In this document: positions 1 through 8,283 of the stretch, piece after piece
How the letters are laid out: the number at the start of each line of letters is the position of its first letter
Numbering within the stretch: the stretch's first letter is position 1
Assembly: GCF_000524195.1 (NCBI RefSeq)
Contig: NW_020170400.1
Span: 689,012-699,354 of the forward strand
DNA from: Echinococcus granulosus
Taxonomy: Eukaryota; Platyhelminthes; Cestoda; Cyclophyllidea; Taeniidae
Length of the DNA: 10,343 bases
Direction: 5' to 3'
Made by a program: the position numbers and the translations under genes
Notes under the pieces: generated by a model
Databases searched by the model: none
Told to the model about the DNA's origin: nothing
Seen by the model: only the letters and a program-made list of their open reading frames with translations

Positions 1-284
1 GACTAGCAGAGGATGTCAGCAAGTTTGGAGTAATTGTTTATGAATAATCTAAAATGTCCTTAGGTATCAAGTTGACTGTCGGTTGAGTAATGGGAGGTAT
101 CTACTACCCTATTTGCTTGTGTCAACTGTTCTGCTACCAATGGGATTGGGTGCCAAATGTTAGTACCTGAAGAGTTTGCATTTTACCACTTAGAATTCAT
201 AATATCATAAGAACAGGAGGCTGCTGCAGTACCTCCTTCCTCTCCCTATTTTTAAGTACAAGTCGATTGAGGTTTGTGGCGTGA

Positions 285-431
285 TGTCCTGAAGTCATTC
301 CGACGACTCTAATTCTGTTTGTTCATGAGAAAGGAATGTTGTTCTGCGCGTTCATGTTTCACCATTCCGACGGCACGAATAGGTGGCAGGTGCAACTGCT
401 TAATTTCCATCACAAGACTCACTGGCAGTAA
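285..431 (+). pseudogene. Broken reading-frame end inside repeat copy A
   Basis: This open stretch lies between stops at 282 and 429; its only early in-frame ATG is at 336. Its last third reads ...TNRWQVQLLNF... before TAA. The same arrangement occurs in copy C (minus strand, ending at 10047), where it reads TNGWQVQLLDL. In copy B (ending at 8151) it reads NKNRR then stop, because the Gln codon CAG has become TAG and TGG has become CGG. Upstream, the leucine-rich segment of B and C (LLLKKRLLL / LLLRRSLLL) corresponds here to LFVHEKGMLF, gap-free. Homology at protein level across three copies implies that the repeat once carried the 3' end of a coding sequence. The frame is closed upstream, so this copy is not a working gene. 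I do not recognise the protein family. Confidence 0.5.
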
Positions 432-531
432 ACAATCACCACTGCAGTGGGTGAACATAAATTATGTACAGACTTCAAGAGGTTAACTGACGTGTGTCGC
501 AGAAGTGTGAGTTTAGTCATAAGTTGATCAC

Positions 532-579
532 TTGGTGGAGATCACCGAAATGGTCTTTTGCTCCACAAATGCTGGAGCA
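532..579 (+). ncRNA. Two-hairpin conserved core of repeat copy A
   Basis: Two hairpins lie in tandem. Hairpin 1 pairs 532-537 with 543-548 (TTGGTG with CACCGA, one T-G wobble, five-base loop). Hairpin 2 pairs TGCTCCA at 559-565 with TGGAGCA at 573-579, a perfect 7-bp stem with a seven-base loop CAAATGC. The same pair of hairpins occurs in copy B, and in copy C through wobble-compatible changes. ACAAAGGCCA follows directly and is also conserved. Its RNA nature is inferred from structure conservation only; no promoter for it can be named. Confidence 0.4.
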
Positions 580-969
580 CAAAGGCCAAGTCTCCTGATA
601 ATCCAATAGGTCAGTCAACAAGGAAAAGATAGACGGAAAGCGCACTTTTATGTCACAAAAGAAGTGACAAAATGATAGTAATCTTCACTAGTCCTTTGAC
701 ATCCATTTGCACAGTTACACTGACTTTCCCTTTGGTATGAACTAGGCGTCAGAGCTATTAAAACCTGAAAACAGACACGGAATTTGCAATAATGGCAAAG
801 ACTAGAGGTTCTTTCAAATCGTGTTAGACTTATCACCAAAGAAAACAAAACAAACCTTTTGGCAGTGGCACGTTCCACTATTACTTATTTGTTAAGCGGA
901 CAAGCTTACGTCATTTATCAGAGCTCAGTAGACAGATATCAAATGCTCTCATGTCATTGGGGGTTATAT

Positions 970-1150
970 TAAGGTCAGATTCATTAAAGCAAATCTTTCA
1001 GTGATAGCCAAGTATATGTGCATTGACTCAACAAACTTTGCGATATCAAGGCCATTACTACTCTTAAGTCAGTCAATCAGCAAACCATGTAAAACACGAG
1101 ACTTTCTTTTAGATATAGAGACAAAAGAAATTAAGAACGGCAATGATGGA
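970..1150 (+). repeat. Dispersed repeat, partial copy E
   Basis: A short, decayed second plus-strand copy lies just right of copy A. Positions 1000-1056 match copy B 8286-8342 at 36 of 57 bases without any gap, including AAGGCCATT at the same register. They are followed by GTCAGTCAATCAG at 1068-1080, which matches the GTCAGTCA motif at the same place in copy B. Resemblance continues weakly to about 1150, where AGATATAGAGACAAAAG aligns with B near 8420. The 7-bp hairpin stem of A and B is not kept here (GACTCAA opposite TGCGATA). The reading-frame part of the unit is absent. It may be a separate truncated insertion, or the repeat unit may naturally contain two core modules about 460 bases apart. 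Confidence 0.6.
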
Positions 1151-1259
1151 CTTTGAAGTCCTTGCCATTTGGTACTTCATGCGAGTGGGGTCCGCTTACC
1201 CACAATACCTCGATTTCTCCATTGAAGTTTGTGGCAAACAAGACGTTTGACACTTCATT

Positions 1260-1328
1260 CTCAAAGTGTTTTGTTCACCGGTGTCAATCACACCAAATCT
1301 TTGTGATTGACATGGGAACTACTTTGAG
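1260..1328 (+). ncRNA. miRNA-precursor-like hairpin (candidate)
   Basis: A 69-base fold is visible. CTCAAAGT (1260-1267) pairs with ACTTTGAG (1321-1328). GTTC pairs with GAAC and CC with GG further in. An uninterrupted 11-bp stem TGTCAATCACA (1282-1292) then pairs with TGTGATTGACA (1302-1312) around a nine-base loop (1293-1301). Bulges are small (five against one, one against none, two against one). Length, arm pairing and loop size resemble an animal microRNA precursor. I do not recognise either arm as a known microRNA. The hairpin may be transcribed from either strand. It lies inside a 106-codon open frame that starts at TTG (1153) and has its first ATG only at 1312, which I do not regard as a gene. 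Confidence 0.3.
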
Positions 1329-2059
1329 CCGCATTGTTTGTGGACGGCAAGTTTTGCTATCAAACTTGATCTCGGGTCACATAAGGCCGAACAAATTAAC
1401 TCACTTGCATCAGATTTCAACGGCATATCTAATTAAAGTGTGCCGACAGTGGTTTTTGTTTGAATGCAACTAGTCTTTATTTGAAACAGATGCACGTTTT
1501 TAAAACTACGGAAATACTGCAGCTAGATACCTCAAATATTACACGAACTTTTGGTTGGCTGATACTTTTGACAGATTATAATCACTTCTACTTGTGACAT
1601 GTATGATGAGGAAAGGAAAATTGTGCCACAGCGTTAGCAAATGATGGCTTGTGTTATTAACAAATGCTAACTGCCAGTTTATCAAAGATTTTCAACTTTT
1701 TTTGTCCTTTTAATGACAACAAAACTGCTTTTAATTATTAGGCTGACCTAATTTATTTTGGACAAAAAAGGAAAGAATTGCACAGACGTGTTCATTTATG
1801 AATAATTTAATTAGAGGTTTTGATTCAAAGTTTAACTACAAAAAGAGACCTTGCATGTTTTGTGCGGTGCTATTGAGAATCAAGGGAGCTGGAGCAAACT
1901 AGACTGCCTTCATGAGTACATATACACGCACGAGAAGCAGTTTGCACGACATGCGCTATAATTTGCACATTTTTCACAAAAGAATGGAATGAAAGGAGGG
2001 AAGGCTGGAAGGCAGTTTGGGAGAGAGGGAAGTTGTGATAAATGGAAGGGGTTTTCCCT

Positions 2060-2092
2060 AAGGCGCCAGAATTTTCACCGAGTCGGCGCCTT
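2060..2092. repeat. GC-rich inverted repeat AAGGCGCC/GGCGCCTT
   Basis: A perfect 8-bp stem (2060-2067 with 2085-2092) encloses a 17-base loop. Each arm contains the palindrome GGCGCC. An alternative small hairpin CCGA-G-TCGG (2078-2086) competes with the right arm. It is followed by TTTT. The stem stands out because the surrounding sequence is AT-rich. Function is unknown. Confidence 0.5.
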
Positions 2093-2360
2093 TTGCACTT
2101 TGTAGGTGTGATTTATTGCTGATCTGGTGCTACCTACTTTGCGATTATCTCGTCAAGCTAAAGGACCACCCCTCTGAATTCTCCTTTAAATGCTGAAATG
2201 CAAAAACGAGGTAAATGCTTACTGGTGGAGCAGTAAGTACACCCGATTAATGAATGGGGCTTGGGAGACTCGACGCCGTACATGCGTAAACAATCAACTT
2301 TTAACTACAAAAGTTACATTACGTGATACTTTTACCCTTGAGTTCAAAGGCATAAGCCTT

Positions 2361-2383
2361 TTATTGCCTAGTAGAGGCAATAA
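2361..2383. repeat. Perfect 9-bp stem-loop
   Basis: TTATTGCCT (2361-2369) is followed by AGTAG and then AGGCAATAA (2375-2383), a perfect 9-bp stem with a five-base loop. It lies in no recognised gene. Function is unknown. Confidence 0.6.
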
Positions 2384-2774
2384 CGCTACTTGCATTAGTA
2401 TTCCTATTTTTTGCATTTAAAACTTCTAGGGTTGTGTAAAATCAAAGAACCTAGCAATTTGAAGCTCATTTTTGGACGAAAACATGCTTCTAAATTTGAC
2501 ATTTAAATGGGCATTTCGAAAGTAAAACACAGAACTCAGTCAAGGGATACTCAAAGTACAACACTAAAACAATGTCGTAATCCCCTTTAAGTTCTGTTTA
2601 AAATTGCTACTTTATTGTTCTGGTATTCTGAAATTTGTACCTAAAAGCGAAATTAAATGGTAGGTTATCAGTTTGATCTTAGGGCGAAATCGGTTTCGGT
2701 GATAATGCGAAAGGTTACTTGATTACATCTACTCGTAAACGTCAAGAACTTGAAATTTTCTCCTTAACATCTCT

Positions 2775-2786
2775 TTGCATATGCAA
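2775..2786. promoter_or_regulatory. 12-bp palindrome TTGCATATGCAA, first copy
   Basis: A perfect palindrome made of two facing ATGCAA half-sites. It resembles the palindromic POU/Oct-factor site (ATGCATATGCAT type), differing at the outer bases. The same 12-mer recurs at 3759-3770. A binding role is inferred from resemblance only. Confidence 0.3.
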
Positions 2787-3758
2787 GGAGCATAGTTTGC
2801 TGAAGTCAATTTTTCACTAACAACAACTAACACGCCAATAACTAAACTTTAGTTACCAATGTATAAAAGTGGCTTTTTTGTCCTGACCGTAAACTGCTTA
2901 TAAAACGGTACCAGAAAAAGTCAGCGCAACGTGTCGGTGTAATTATCGAGAATACAGCCCTGTAAGGAAAAAAAGTTAATATTTTTAACGGAACATGGCA
3001 GATTTTTAACTTCTCGTACATTCTTTGTCAAATGTATACGTGGAATTAGCGGGTTCACAAGCTTCTACCCAAATGTTGCAAGACACGTCACAAAGTGGTC
3101 GGGGACCTTTGCCGCATATTAGTTGCGCCGGCCTCAGACATGACAAATAGGACGCCACATTTACGTGAAGGTGAATAGAGGAATTTACGGTTAGACAAAA
3201 TGGTAACTACTTTGATGCTGCAGAAACTACAAAAGTTTCTTATTCACTAAGTAGCAAGTTGATCCCTCTAACGTAACCTAAAGATGGCTTTGGTAAGATG
3301 GTAAAAAATGCCAAATAATTTATTTTCTTATCGATCCATGATATCTTTTAAGTAATCTTCAGTTAGATGATAAAAAGGCAAACAAAGTCTGGAATACAAT
3401 AACCTTGCAAACCTAAAGAAATTCTTTGTTGGGTAATCATAATAAGGCGGTGCGGTCTTTTGTCCAATTCGAGATTATCTGCCATATAAACTTTGAATTT
3501 GTCTCTGGAGCTGTAGAAACGTCAAGAATTTGGGGGGAAGTTTGACGGCAGAGCTTAAAAGACGTAATTTTTGTGGCAAATTACAACGGGGAAAACGATT
3601 TAAATTTCACTGCTAGCTCTCCATATGGTAATTCCACTTCCTCGGGATTATACGATTACATGCAAAATGTGCAGTTCAAAATAGGGAAAAAAATATGGAC
3701 TTCCCAATTATGTGTCTTTTTAGGGCGGATTCATTTTAGTGGATATATAAGTGTGTTG

Positions 3759-3770
3759 TTGCATATGCAA
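3759..3770. promoter_or_regulatory. 12-bp palindrome TTGCATATGCAA, second copy
   Basis: Identical to 2775-2786, 984 bases away. The flanks are unlike those of the first copy except for a G directly after the palindrome, so this is not an obvious segmental duplication. It is a possible POU-domain factor site. Confidence 0.3.
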
Positions 3771-3889
3771 GAATCGAAATGTCAAATTTTTATAAACTAA
3801 ACGTGCTCCTCTGTTACCTTGCACAACGTTACAATTAACAGAGAGCAATTAATAATATGGTTCTAGGACTAGTAAAGACGACATGTAGG

Positions 3890-4330
3890 GTTGACAGGTC
3901 ATGAAGGTGAGACGTCACAGTACTTATTTGTCAGCACGCGATCACTACTTCTTAGCTTATCTCCACCCTTTTTCCATCCTTCATCCGCCTACTTCTCTCC
4001 CCCCTCCCTGAAAGAACATCACTCAACACACTGACCATTAATTCTACTGTCACATGTCAAGGCTGCTAGTGAAAGTCACCTTTCTTCTGCCAGGCAGTCA
4101 GTCATTCAGTTAGAAAGAGGGAGAGTGGTAATGTTGGGAATGCTCCCTTCTCAACATCCAGACGACTAAAACACCAAGTCGGTCAATCAATCGGTGAGCA
4201 GTGCCCAGTTAGTGAGTCTCTATAACCCCTCCCCTCACCCTCACAATTCCCCTCCTTTGCGCTTGCTATCAATCAAAGGGGAAGGAGGAGGAAGAATGCA
4301 GTAGTCGGGCCTGCATCATTCATGTTGGAG
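3890..4330. promoter_or_regulatory. Strand-skewed C/G-rich block, possible regulatory region
   Basis: This is the most GC-rich part of the central region, with a pyrimidine-rich plus strand from about 3960 to 4010 (including six C at 3999-4004) and 4226-4260, followed by a 22-base purine run at 4275-4296. A cAMP-response-like half site GACGTCAC lies near 3912. GTCAGTCA/GTCGGTCAATC motifs at about 4095 and 4173 recall the dispersed repeat, but I could not align the hairpin core there. Open regulatory DNA or a repeat remnant both fit. Confidence 0.3.
4226..4252 (-). other. G-quadruplex-forming motif
   Basis: Four C-runs lie on the plus strand (4226-4229, 4231-4234, 4238-4240, 4249-4252), giving runs of 4, 4, 3 and 4 G on the minus strand. 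The loops are of 1, 3 and 8 bases. Three tetrads are possible if the eight-base loop is tolerated. The following purine run (4275-4296, with GGGGAAGGAGGAGG) could form a weaker two-tetrad structure on the plus strand. Confidence 0.4.
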
Positions 4331-4950
4331 TAGTTCCTCTGTTCTGCAACTGCAGAAGATAAACGACAAAGCGTTGAAAACTTCTGCTTTAAAAGTATTT
4401 GTGTGAGAGTTCTAAGATTTAGTGCCTTTTTTATAAATGAATTTTATAGGACAGGAAATCAAATTTTTTAGCATATCAAAAGCACATTTTGAGATGCATC
4501 CAGCAGATGATATCAAAAAAGTTTTGTTTTATTTTTGCCTTTTTGCCCTTATTTGCAACATCCTAAATGGCCATTATCCCCGTTTTCTTACATTTATAGG
4601 GATTATTCATACCTTAAAAGAAATAAGAGAATCCACCAAATTTAGCATAATTCATTAGGCAAATTTCATCACAAAAATTCAAGACAATAGAAGCCACTTA
4701 ACACGATGTAAATATTAATGTGTATAGGTCTATCCTCACTGTGTGGTTTATGATGTCTTCTTCAGCCTTCAATTCATTTTCAGCCAGCCAGTATAGCCAT
4801 TTTAATGGGATAACAGCCTGCTTACTGTTTCAAAAAACCTAAAGGATGTGCGCAAATGGTAAAACCCAGAAATGAACTGCATTTGCTTGATCCTGCCAAC
4901 AAATCAATCAGGTGTGGGTGAAAGTGAGGAAGGCTGCCCATTATTTTGTT
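4330..4950. other. AT-rich stretch without a supported gene
   Basis: A 73-codon ATG frame (4437-4658) lies here. It is rich in Phe, Ile and Leu with AT-driven codons, and it contains two TTTATAG sites (4444-4450 and near 4595) that look like 3' splice acceptors. I see no domain and no matching donor, so the frame is most likely chance. Nothing else is recognisable. Confidence 0.4.
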
Positions 4951-5440
4951 AAATAATCAGAGGTTGACTGTCGAAAACCTTTCGTTATGTTTAACAAATG
5001 TATAGAATAGTTGGCTTATACGTTCACCAAGTGGGAAGGCACAGAAGTAGAAGTTAAGTAAGTGAATGCCATTTGTCACGCACCAACAGATAAAGTTGAG
5101 CTTCGGTGACCCTTATTTTTCCCTTCTCCAAAGATATATAAACGTGCCATGTGTTCCTTACTTGTTTGCTGACTGACTGGCTAAACAACTTGGGTTGAGA
5201 AACGGGGTTTTGTATGGCAAAATTTATTAAGCAAACAAAGATACCATTGGTCATTTCAAAGCGATCCGTCCACGCTTCTAATGCATATACCTATGTGTGT
5301 GTGTTTGGGTGTGAGTGAGTTTAAGCTGTGAATTTTTGATGAAGGCTAAATTGGTTGGGCTAAGACTTCCATGTAAGGCGTAAGGCGACTCACGCTTTCA
5401 AATGAGGAGGGAGTAGTGCTTTATTCCTACCCTCTTACTC
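4950..5440 (-). repeat. Dispersed repeat, decayed copy D
   Basis: This minus-strand copy was found by aligning the reverse complement with copy B. Positions 5269 down to 5210 match B 8275-8334 at 41 of 60 bases without gaps, covering both hairpin positions. Next on the minus strand come TTTCTCAACC and CAGTCAGTCAGC, like B, and a CACGTTTATATATCTTTGGAGAAG block corresponding to B near 8415. On the other side, GCACTACTCCCTCCTC (around 5405-5420) corresponds to GCAGTACCTCCCTCCTC in B. About 150 bases of the reading-frame part are missing relative to B. The hairpin stem is lost (TGCTTAA opposite GCCATAC). The copy also holds a (TG)n tract at 5294-5304. It is the oldest-looking of the full-width copies. 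Confidence 0.6.
5294..5304. repeat. Short (TG)n tract
   Basis: TGTGTGTGTGT, followed by imperfect TG-rich sequence to about 5320. It lies inside decayed repeat copy D, in a part with no counterpart in copy B. Confidence 0.8.
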
Positions 5441-5449
5441 CGTACTCTC

Positions 5450-7720
5450 TCAGTAATGGGTCTCCAAAACGTCATCATTTTTTCATGATATCAATTAACC
5501 AAATATAAAACAGAAGTTGAATTCAAGGGTTTACACCCGTGTTTCCTTGAGAAAAAATTGTAGATTAGGGAGGAACAGGATAGATATCGAGAAGCTTGAT
5601 TTTGAGATGGAGGAATAATTATCTGAGGTACAAGGATACACTTCCGGCTAATTAAAATCTGTTTTCTTGGAGTTTGGATAGTTCAAAAATTCAATTTTTT
5701 CTTAACCCTTCCGTGGTCATTCTTCATTGATTCATCCATACACAACAGGTATCATCCTTCAGTGGAGTTTAAAATTAGTTACCGACGAAATGAGGGTTGT
5801 GAATCCATTTAATTGGTTTGTTTACCACTGCCACTAATGTAGCTCTCCAAGTCACTCTTGAAGACATGATATAGCGCATCAGTTTTTTAGATTTACTAAC
5901 GTCACAGAGGATGGCCAGAAGGCTATAGAGCCAGGAAGATAACAGAAATAGAGGAGAATGAAGACCACGTTAAGGCAAATATATCTAAACGGACACCGTT
6001 TTTTCTAGTGAGATGACTTAAATAGAAGTAATTTTAAAGAAAAAAATTTAGCTTATCAAAACCAAACCAAATTTATTAAACGATTCCAATGTTTCCAACT
6101 GACTTGCATGTAAAACTTTGAATTTATAGAGGGAGACGAAGAAAGGAGGGAGCTGGATGAAATATTTATCAACCTCCTGATTAATGACCCAAGGCACAAA
6201 TTAATCACCATCACAATGACGCGCCCAACCGTGGGGGTCCTTTGGCCTGTGATATTTCCGCTAAGATGGCAGGCGCAAAGAGGGAGGAAAAATTAATCGT
6301 CTGTCAGACATTTTGCCTAAAATCTAAGCAGAATCTTCACGCTATTATCAATCATTTTATGGGCACTTAAGTGATAAAATTATTAGGAAGCGGATAGCAG
6401 TAGGGTGCACATTTGCTAAAATTTACATTTCTTGTCGGGATCTAGTCACGTTCTTTTTTTCTTTTTTTAGTAAACGTGGTATCTCCGTAATGATAACTTC
6501 CATAACTGTTGTCTTTCACTTTATCTTTGACTTTAATATAAAACTCCAGTTACATCTCCTAATGTATATGCAAAACGAGTCTCGATGAGATGTTTAAAAG
6601 AACTATCAGTAATTGTTATTTACCTTTTAATGTTGTTTCGCTTTCCTTTTACCTTTTGCGACTCATCATTGCTTTAATTAGTAAACAACTCCTATTAGGC
6701 CACCATTGCTCAAGTTTTGAGTTACCCAACGGGACTTACTTCGCCAACATTGACGTTTCTAATGCATCTTTGTAAGATTGGTTGTGCTCGCTTGCCTCCC
6801 AGCTTTAGATTCCCTACTTTACTGCGGGTCCTGCCTAATCGGATGAGCACGGTTTTTTATGTAATGTGTCTGGCCGTCGGGATACGTTAGATGAATTGCA
6901 GCAATTTTTAAAGCCAACGCATAATTTTACGCACGTTTAAAGTATTCGCTGTCAATTACATTTGTCAGGTGGTCAAAAATTTTGTGTAACTATCTTAGTA
7001 GTTCTTTGCAATAACCTCTGTAACTTTCAAGATGGTGCAAAAATGAAATTAATTGCATACGCATATTTTAACACATAAATCTGCATTAAACCATCACTTC
7101 AATGTTCCTTACTAAGTCTTTTACAAGTTTCCTGCCATATTTATTGAATAGCACTTAAAAAAGAAAGGAAAAGAAAGTGACATATAGAATTTGATCCTGT
7201 TGAAGGACCAAATTTATGCCGCCATAGACAGCCACATGACAACAGTGAGACAAACAAATTAAAAAAGAAGTGCCCACCAGAAACTTAGATGACTACACCT
7301 GGCTTATAATCCTGTAGCGAAATGTCTCATAAAATTAGAATCAGCAAATTTTGGGAGGACTGCAGATCATGGAAATACTAATAATCCTTTCAAAAAGTAA
7401 AGTATCAAGAAGCCTTTAGTATTTATTAAAAGGTAAAAGGCAGACTATTAACAAGGCACTTTCATATCTAAGCCATAGATTTTTCCTTAACAGATGGCAT
7501 AGTCGATAAAGCAGATTTTGGTCGCAAAGCAGTTTGTCATTATTGCCGGATCTGATGGACATTTTGTGCATTTGCGTGAGTTTTCCCCGCCTATTAGAGC
7601 AAGTCAGAGTGGTGCTACGACGTCGCCAATCATGTTCGTCTTGACAGACGTAAATAAAATGAGGAAATTATTTACAAAAGACACAACCTGATGTGAGCTT
7701 TCAGCCGACTTAAAATCGCC
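5450..7720. other. Long gene-free stretch
   Basis: No supported gene, RNA gene or repeat copy was recognised in about 2.3 kb. A 61-codon frame at 6590-6775 looks like chance. Small items: an inverted repeat TGATTAAT (6178-6185) with ATTAATCA (6200-6207); a palindrome-like GTCTGTCAGAC near 6299-6309; nested short inversions near 5525-5550; and poly-T/poly-A runs near 6453 and 7155. It is probably intergenic or intronic. Confidence 0.5.
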
Positions 7721-7914
7721 TTTATTAAAGGCCAAGTTCAACAAATTTTGTAATAGTCAAAGATGCACTTTTCTAAAACTAATGACCTGGCATTAGTCAT
7801 ATTTCGTTTGGTCTCACTTTCACTTTCCTATAGTCCATTCTATTTCGCATACTGTTATTTAATACTAGTATACCAAGTATGATATTCACCACTTCGTGAT
7901 CATATAATCGGAAA

Positions 7915-8151
7915 ATGAGAAAGCTGGGGCAGTACCTCCCTCCTCTTTGGAACCCAGTGTATAATCCTTCCCACGGGTCTGTTTCATGGAATGAGGCCTT
8001 GAACCGAGCTATCCTGAGGTCGAGAGGTAGCACTGATTTGGTGCTTTGTTGCGTGGTCGTGGAGGAACAAGAATCTCACCTGCTTCTGAAGAAGAGGTTA
8101 TTGCTCTTCGCCTTCAGTTTGCATCTTGTCGGCAATAAAAATAGGCGGTAG
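7915..8151 (+). pseudogene. Broken reading frame inside repeat copy B
   Basis: A 78-codon frame starting at ATG 7915. Its C-terminal half (CVVVEEQESH, LLLKKRLLLFAFSLH) matches copy C, where CVVVEEQESH-like codons are present one frame off and LLLRRSLLLHAIKLH is in frame. The frame ends at a TAG where copies A and C read Gln in WQVQLL, so it appears prematurely stopped. The upstream half (WNPVYNPSHGSVSWNEA...) has no counterpart I could align in A or C. The mix of charged and leucine-rich sequence could suggest a helix, but no domain is recognised. It is probably a relic of the protein-coding end of the ancestral element or gene. Confidence 0.45.
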
Positions 8152-8283
8152 ATTCGACCGCCTGACCGTGAGTTTGTGAGTTATTAGTAGTGAATAATTA
8201 CAACCACTGTCAACCATGCACAGAATTCAAGAGGTTAGCTAACGAGTGTCGCAGAAGTGTGAGTTTGGTGATGAATGGATCAC

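Larger units (their letters stand above)
1..955 (+). repeat. Dispersed repeat, copy A (most complete)
   Basis: This is the reference copy of a repeat family that recurs four more times in the window. Seen directly: positions 52-72 match copy C (10264-10284, opposite strand) at 20 of 21 bases. The block 226-243 (GCAGTACCTCC...) recurs in copies B and D. Positions 474-514 match copy B (8226-8266) at 38 of 41 bases, and the whole core 474-590 matches 8226-8342 at 99 of 117 without gaps. Downstream, about 823-895 aligns with B near 8577-8650, and an ACGTCATTTAT block near 910 recurs in C. Internal order: broken reading-frame end (285-431), core with two hairpins (474-590), GTCAGTCAA at 610-618, then a diverged tail. 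The left end may continue outside the window. I found no flanking direct repeats or terminal structure that would class the element, so class (SINE, miniature LTR element, transposon relic or duplicated gene end) is unknown. Confidence 0.8.
1480..3880. other. Gene-free stretch with isolated hairpins
   Basis: No supported gene was found in these 2.4 kb. Open frames are short: one at 2190-2420 spans a hairpin, and one at 3573-3800 begins with GTG after an in-frame stop at 3543. The latter reads as a low-complexity Ser/Asn/Gly-rich stretch (NDLNFTASSPYGNSTSSG) that could be exon-like, but no convincing splice acceptor precedes it. The tract is AT-rich with homopolymer runs. Local items worth noting are the GC-rich hairpin at 2060-2092, the hairpin at 2361-2383, a TATAAAAG at 2862-2869 without a good initiator, and two identical palindromes. 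The rest is featureless to me and could be intron or intergenic DNA. Confidence 0.5.

Noticed and set aside
648..878. A 76-codon minus-strand open frame in copy A.
   Set aside because: It runs antisense through the tail of repeat copy A; no equivalent frame is apparent in copies B or C.
1153..1473. A 106-codon open frame containing IDMGTT, recalling the N-terminal phosphate loop of Hsp70 or actin-fold proteins.
   Set aside because: It starts at TTG with the first ATG at codon 54. The sequence after the motif does not resemble Hsp70, and the motif lies inside the perfect stem of the 1260-1328 hairpin. A frame this long is expected by chance in a window of this size.
2076..2086. CACCGAGTCGG followed by GGCGCC and TTTT, resembling the 3' hairpin of the Streptococcus pyogenes Cas9 tracrRNA.
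   Set aside because: Only 11 bases match. The rest of the tracrRNA scaffold, any CRISPR repeats and cas genes are absent, and the context looks eukaryotic. Treated as coincidence.
3573..3800. An open frame with a Ser/Asn/Gly-rich start that could be an exon of a transcription factor.
   Set aside because: No ATG at the start, a stop just upstream at 3543, no convincing splice acceptor, and the second half is of chance-like composition. Too weak to annotate as coding.
4080..4200. A possible sixth repeat copy, suggested by CAGTCAGTCATTCAG and GTCGGTCAATCAATCGG.
   Set aside because: Ungapped comparison of the upstream sequence with the hairpin core gave few matches beyond the simple GTCAGTCA motif, so the similarity may be simple-sequence only.
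5054..5254. A 66-codon minus-strand open frame.
   Set aside because: It lies across the non-coding core of decayed repeat copy D, out of step with the reading-frame part of the unit, so it is accidental.
6050..6100. AAATTTATTAAACG resembling AAATTTATTAAGC of copy D.
   Set aside because: The match is short, AT-rich and not extended on either side.
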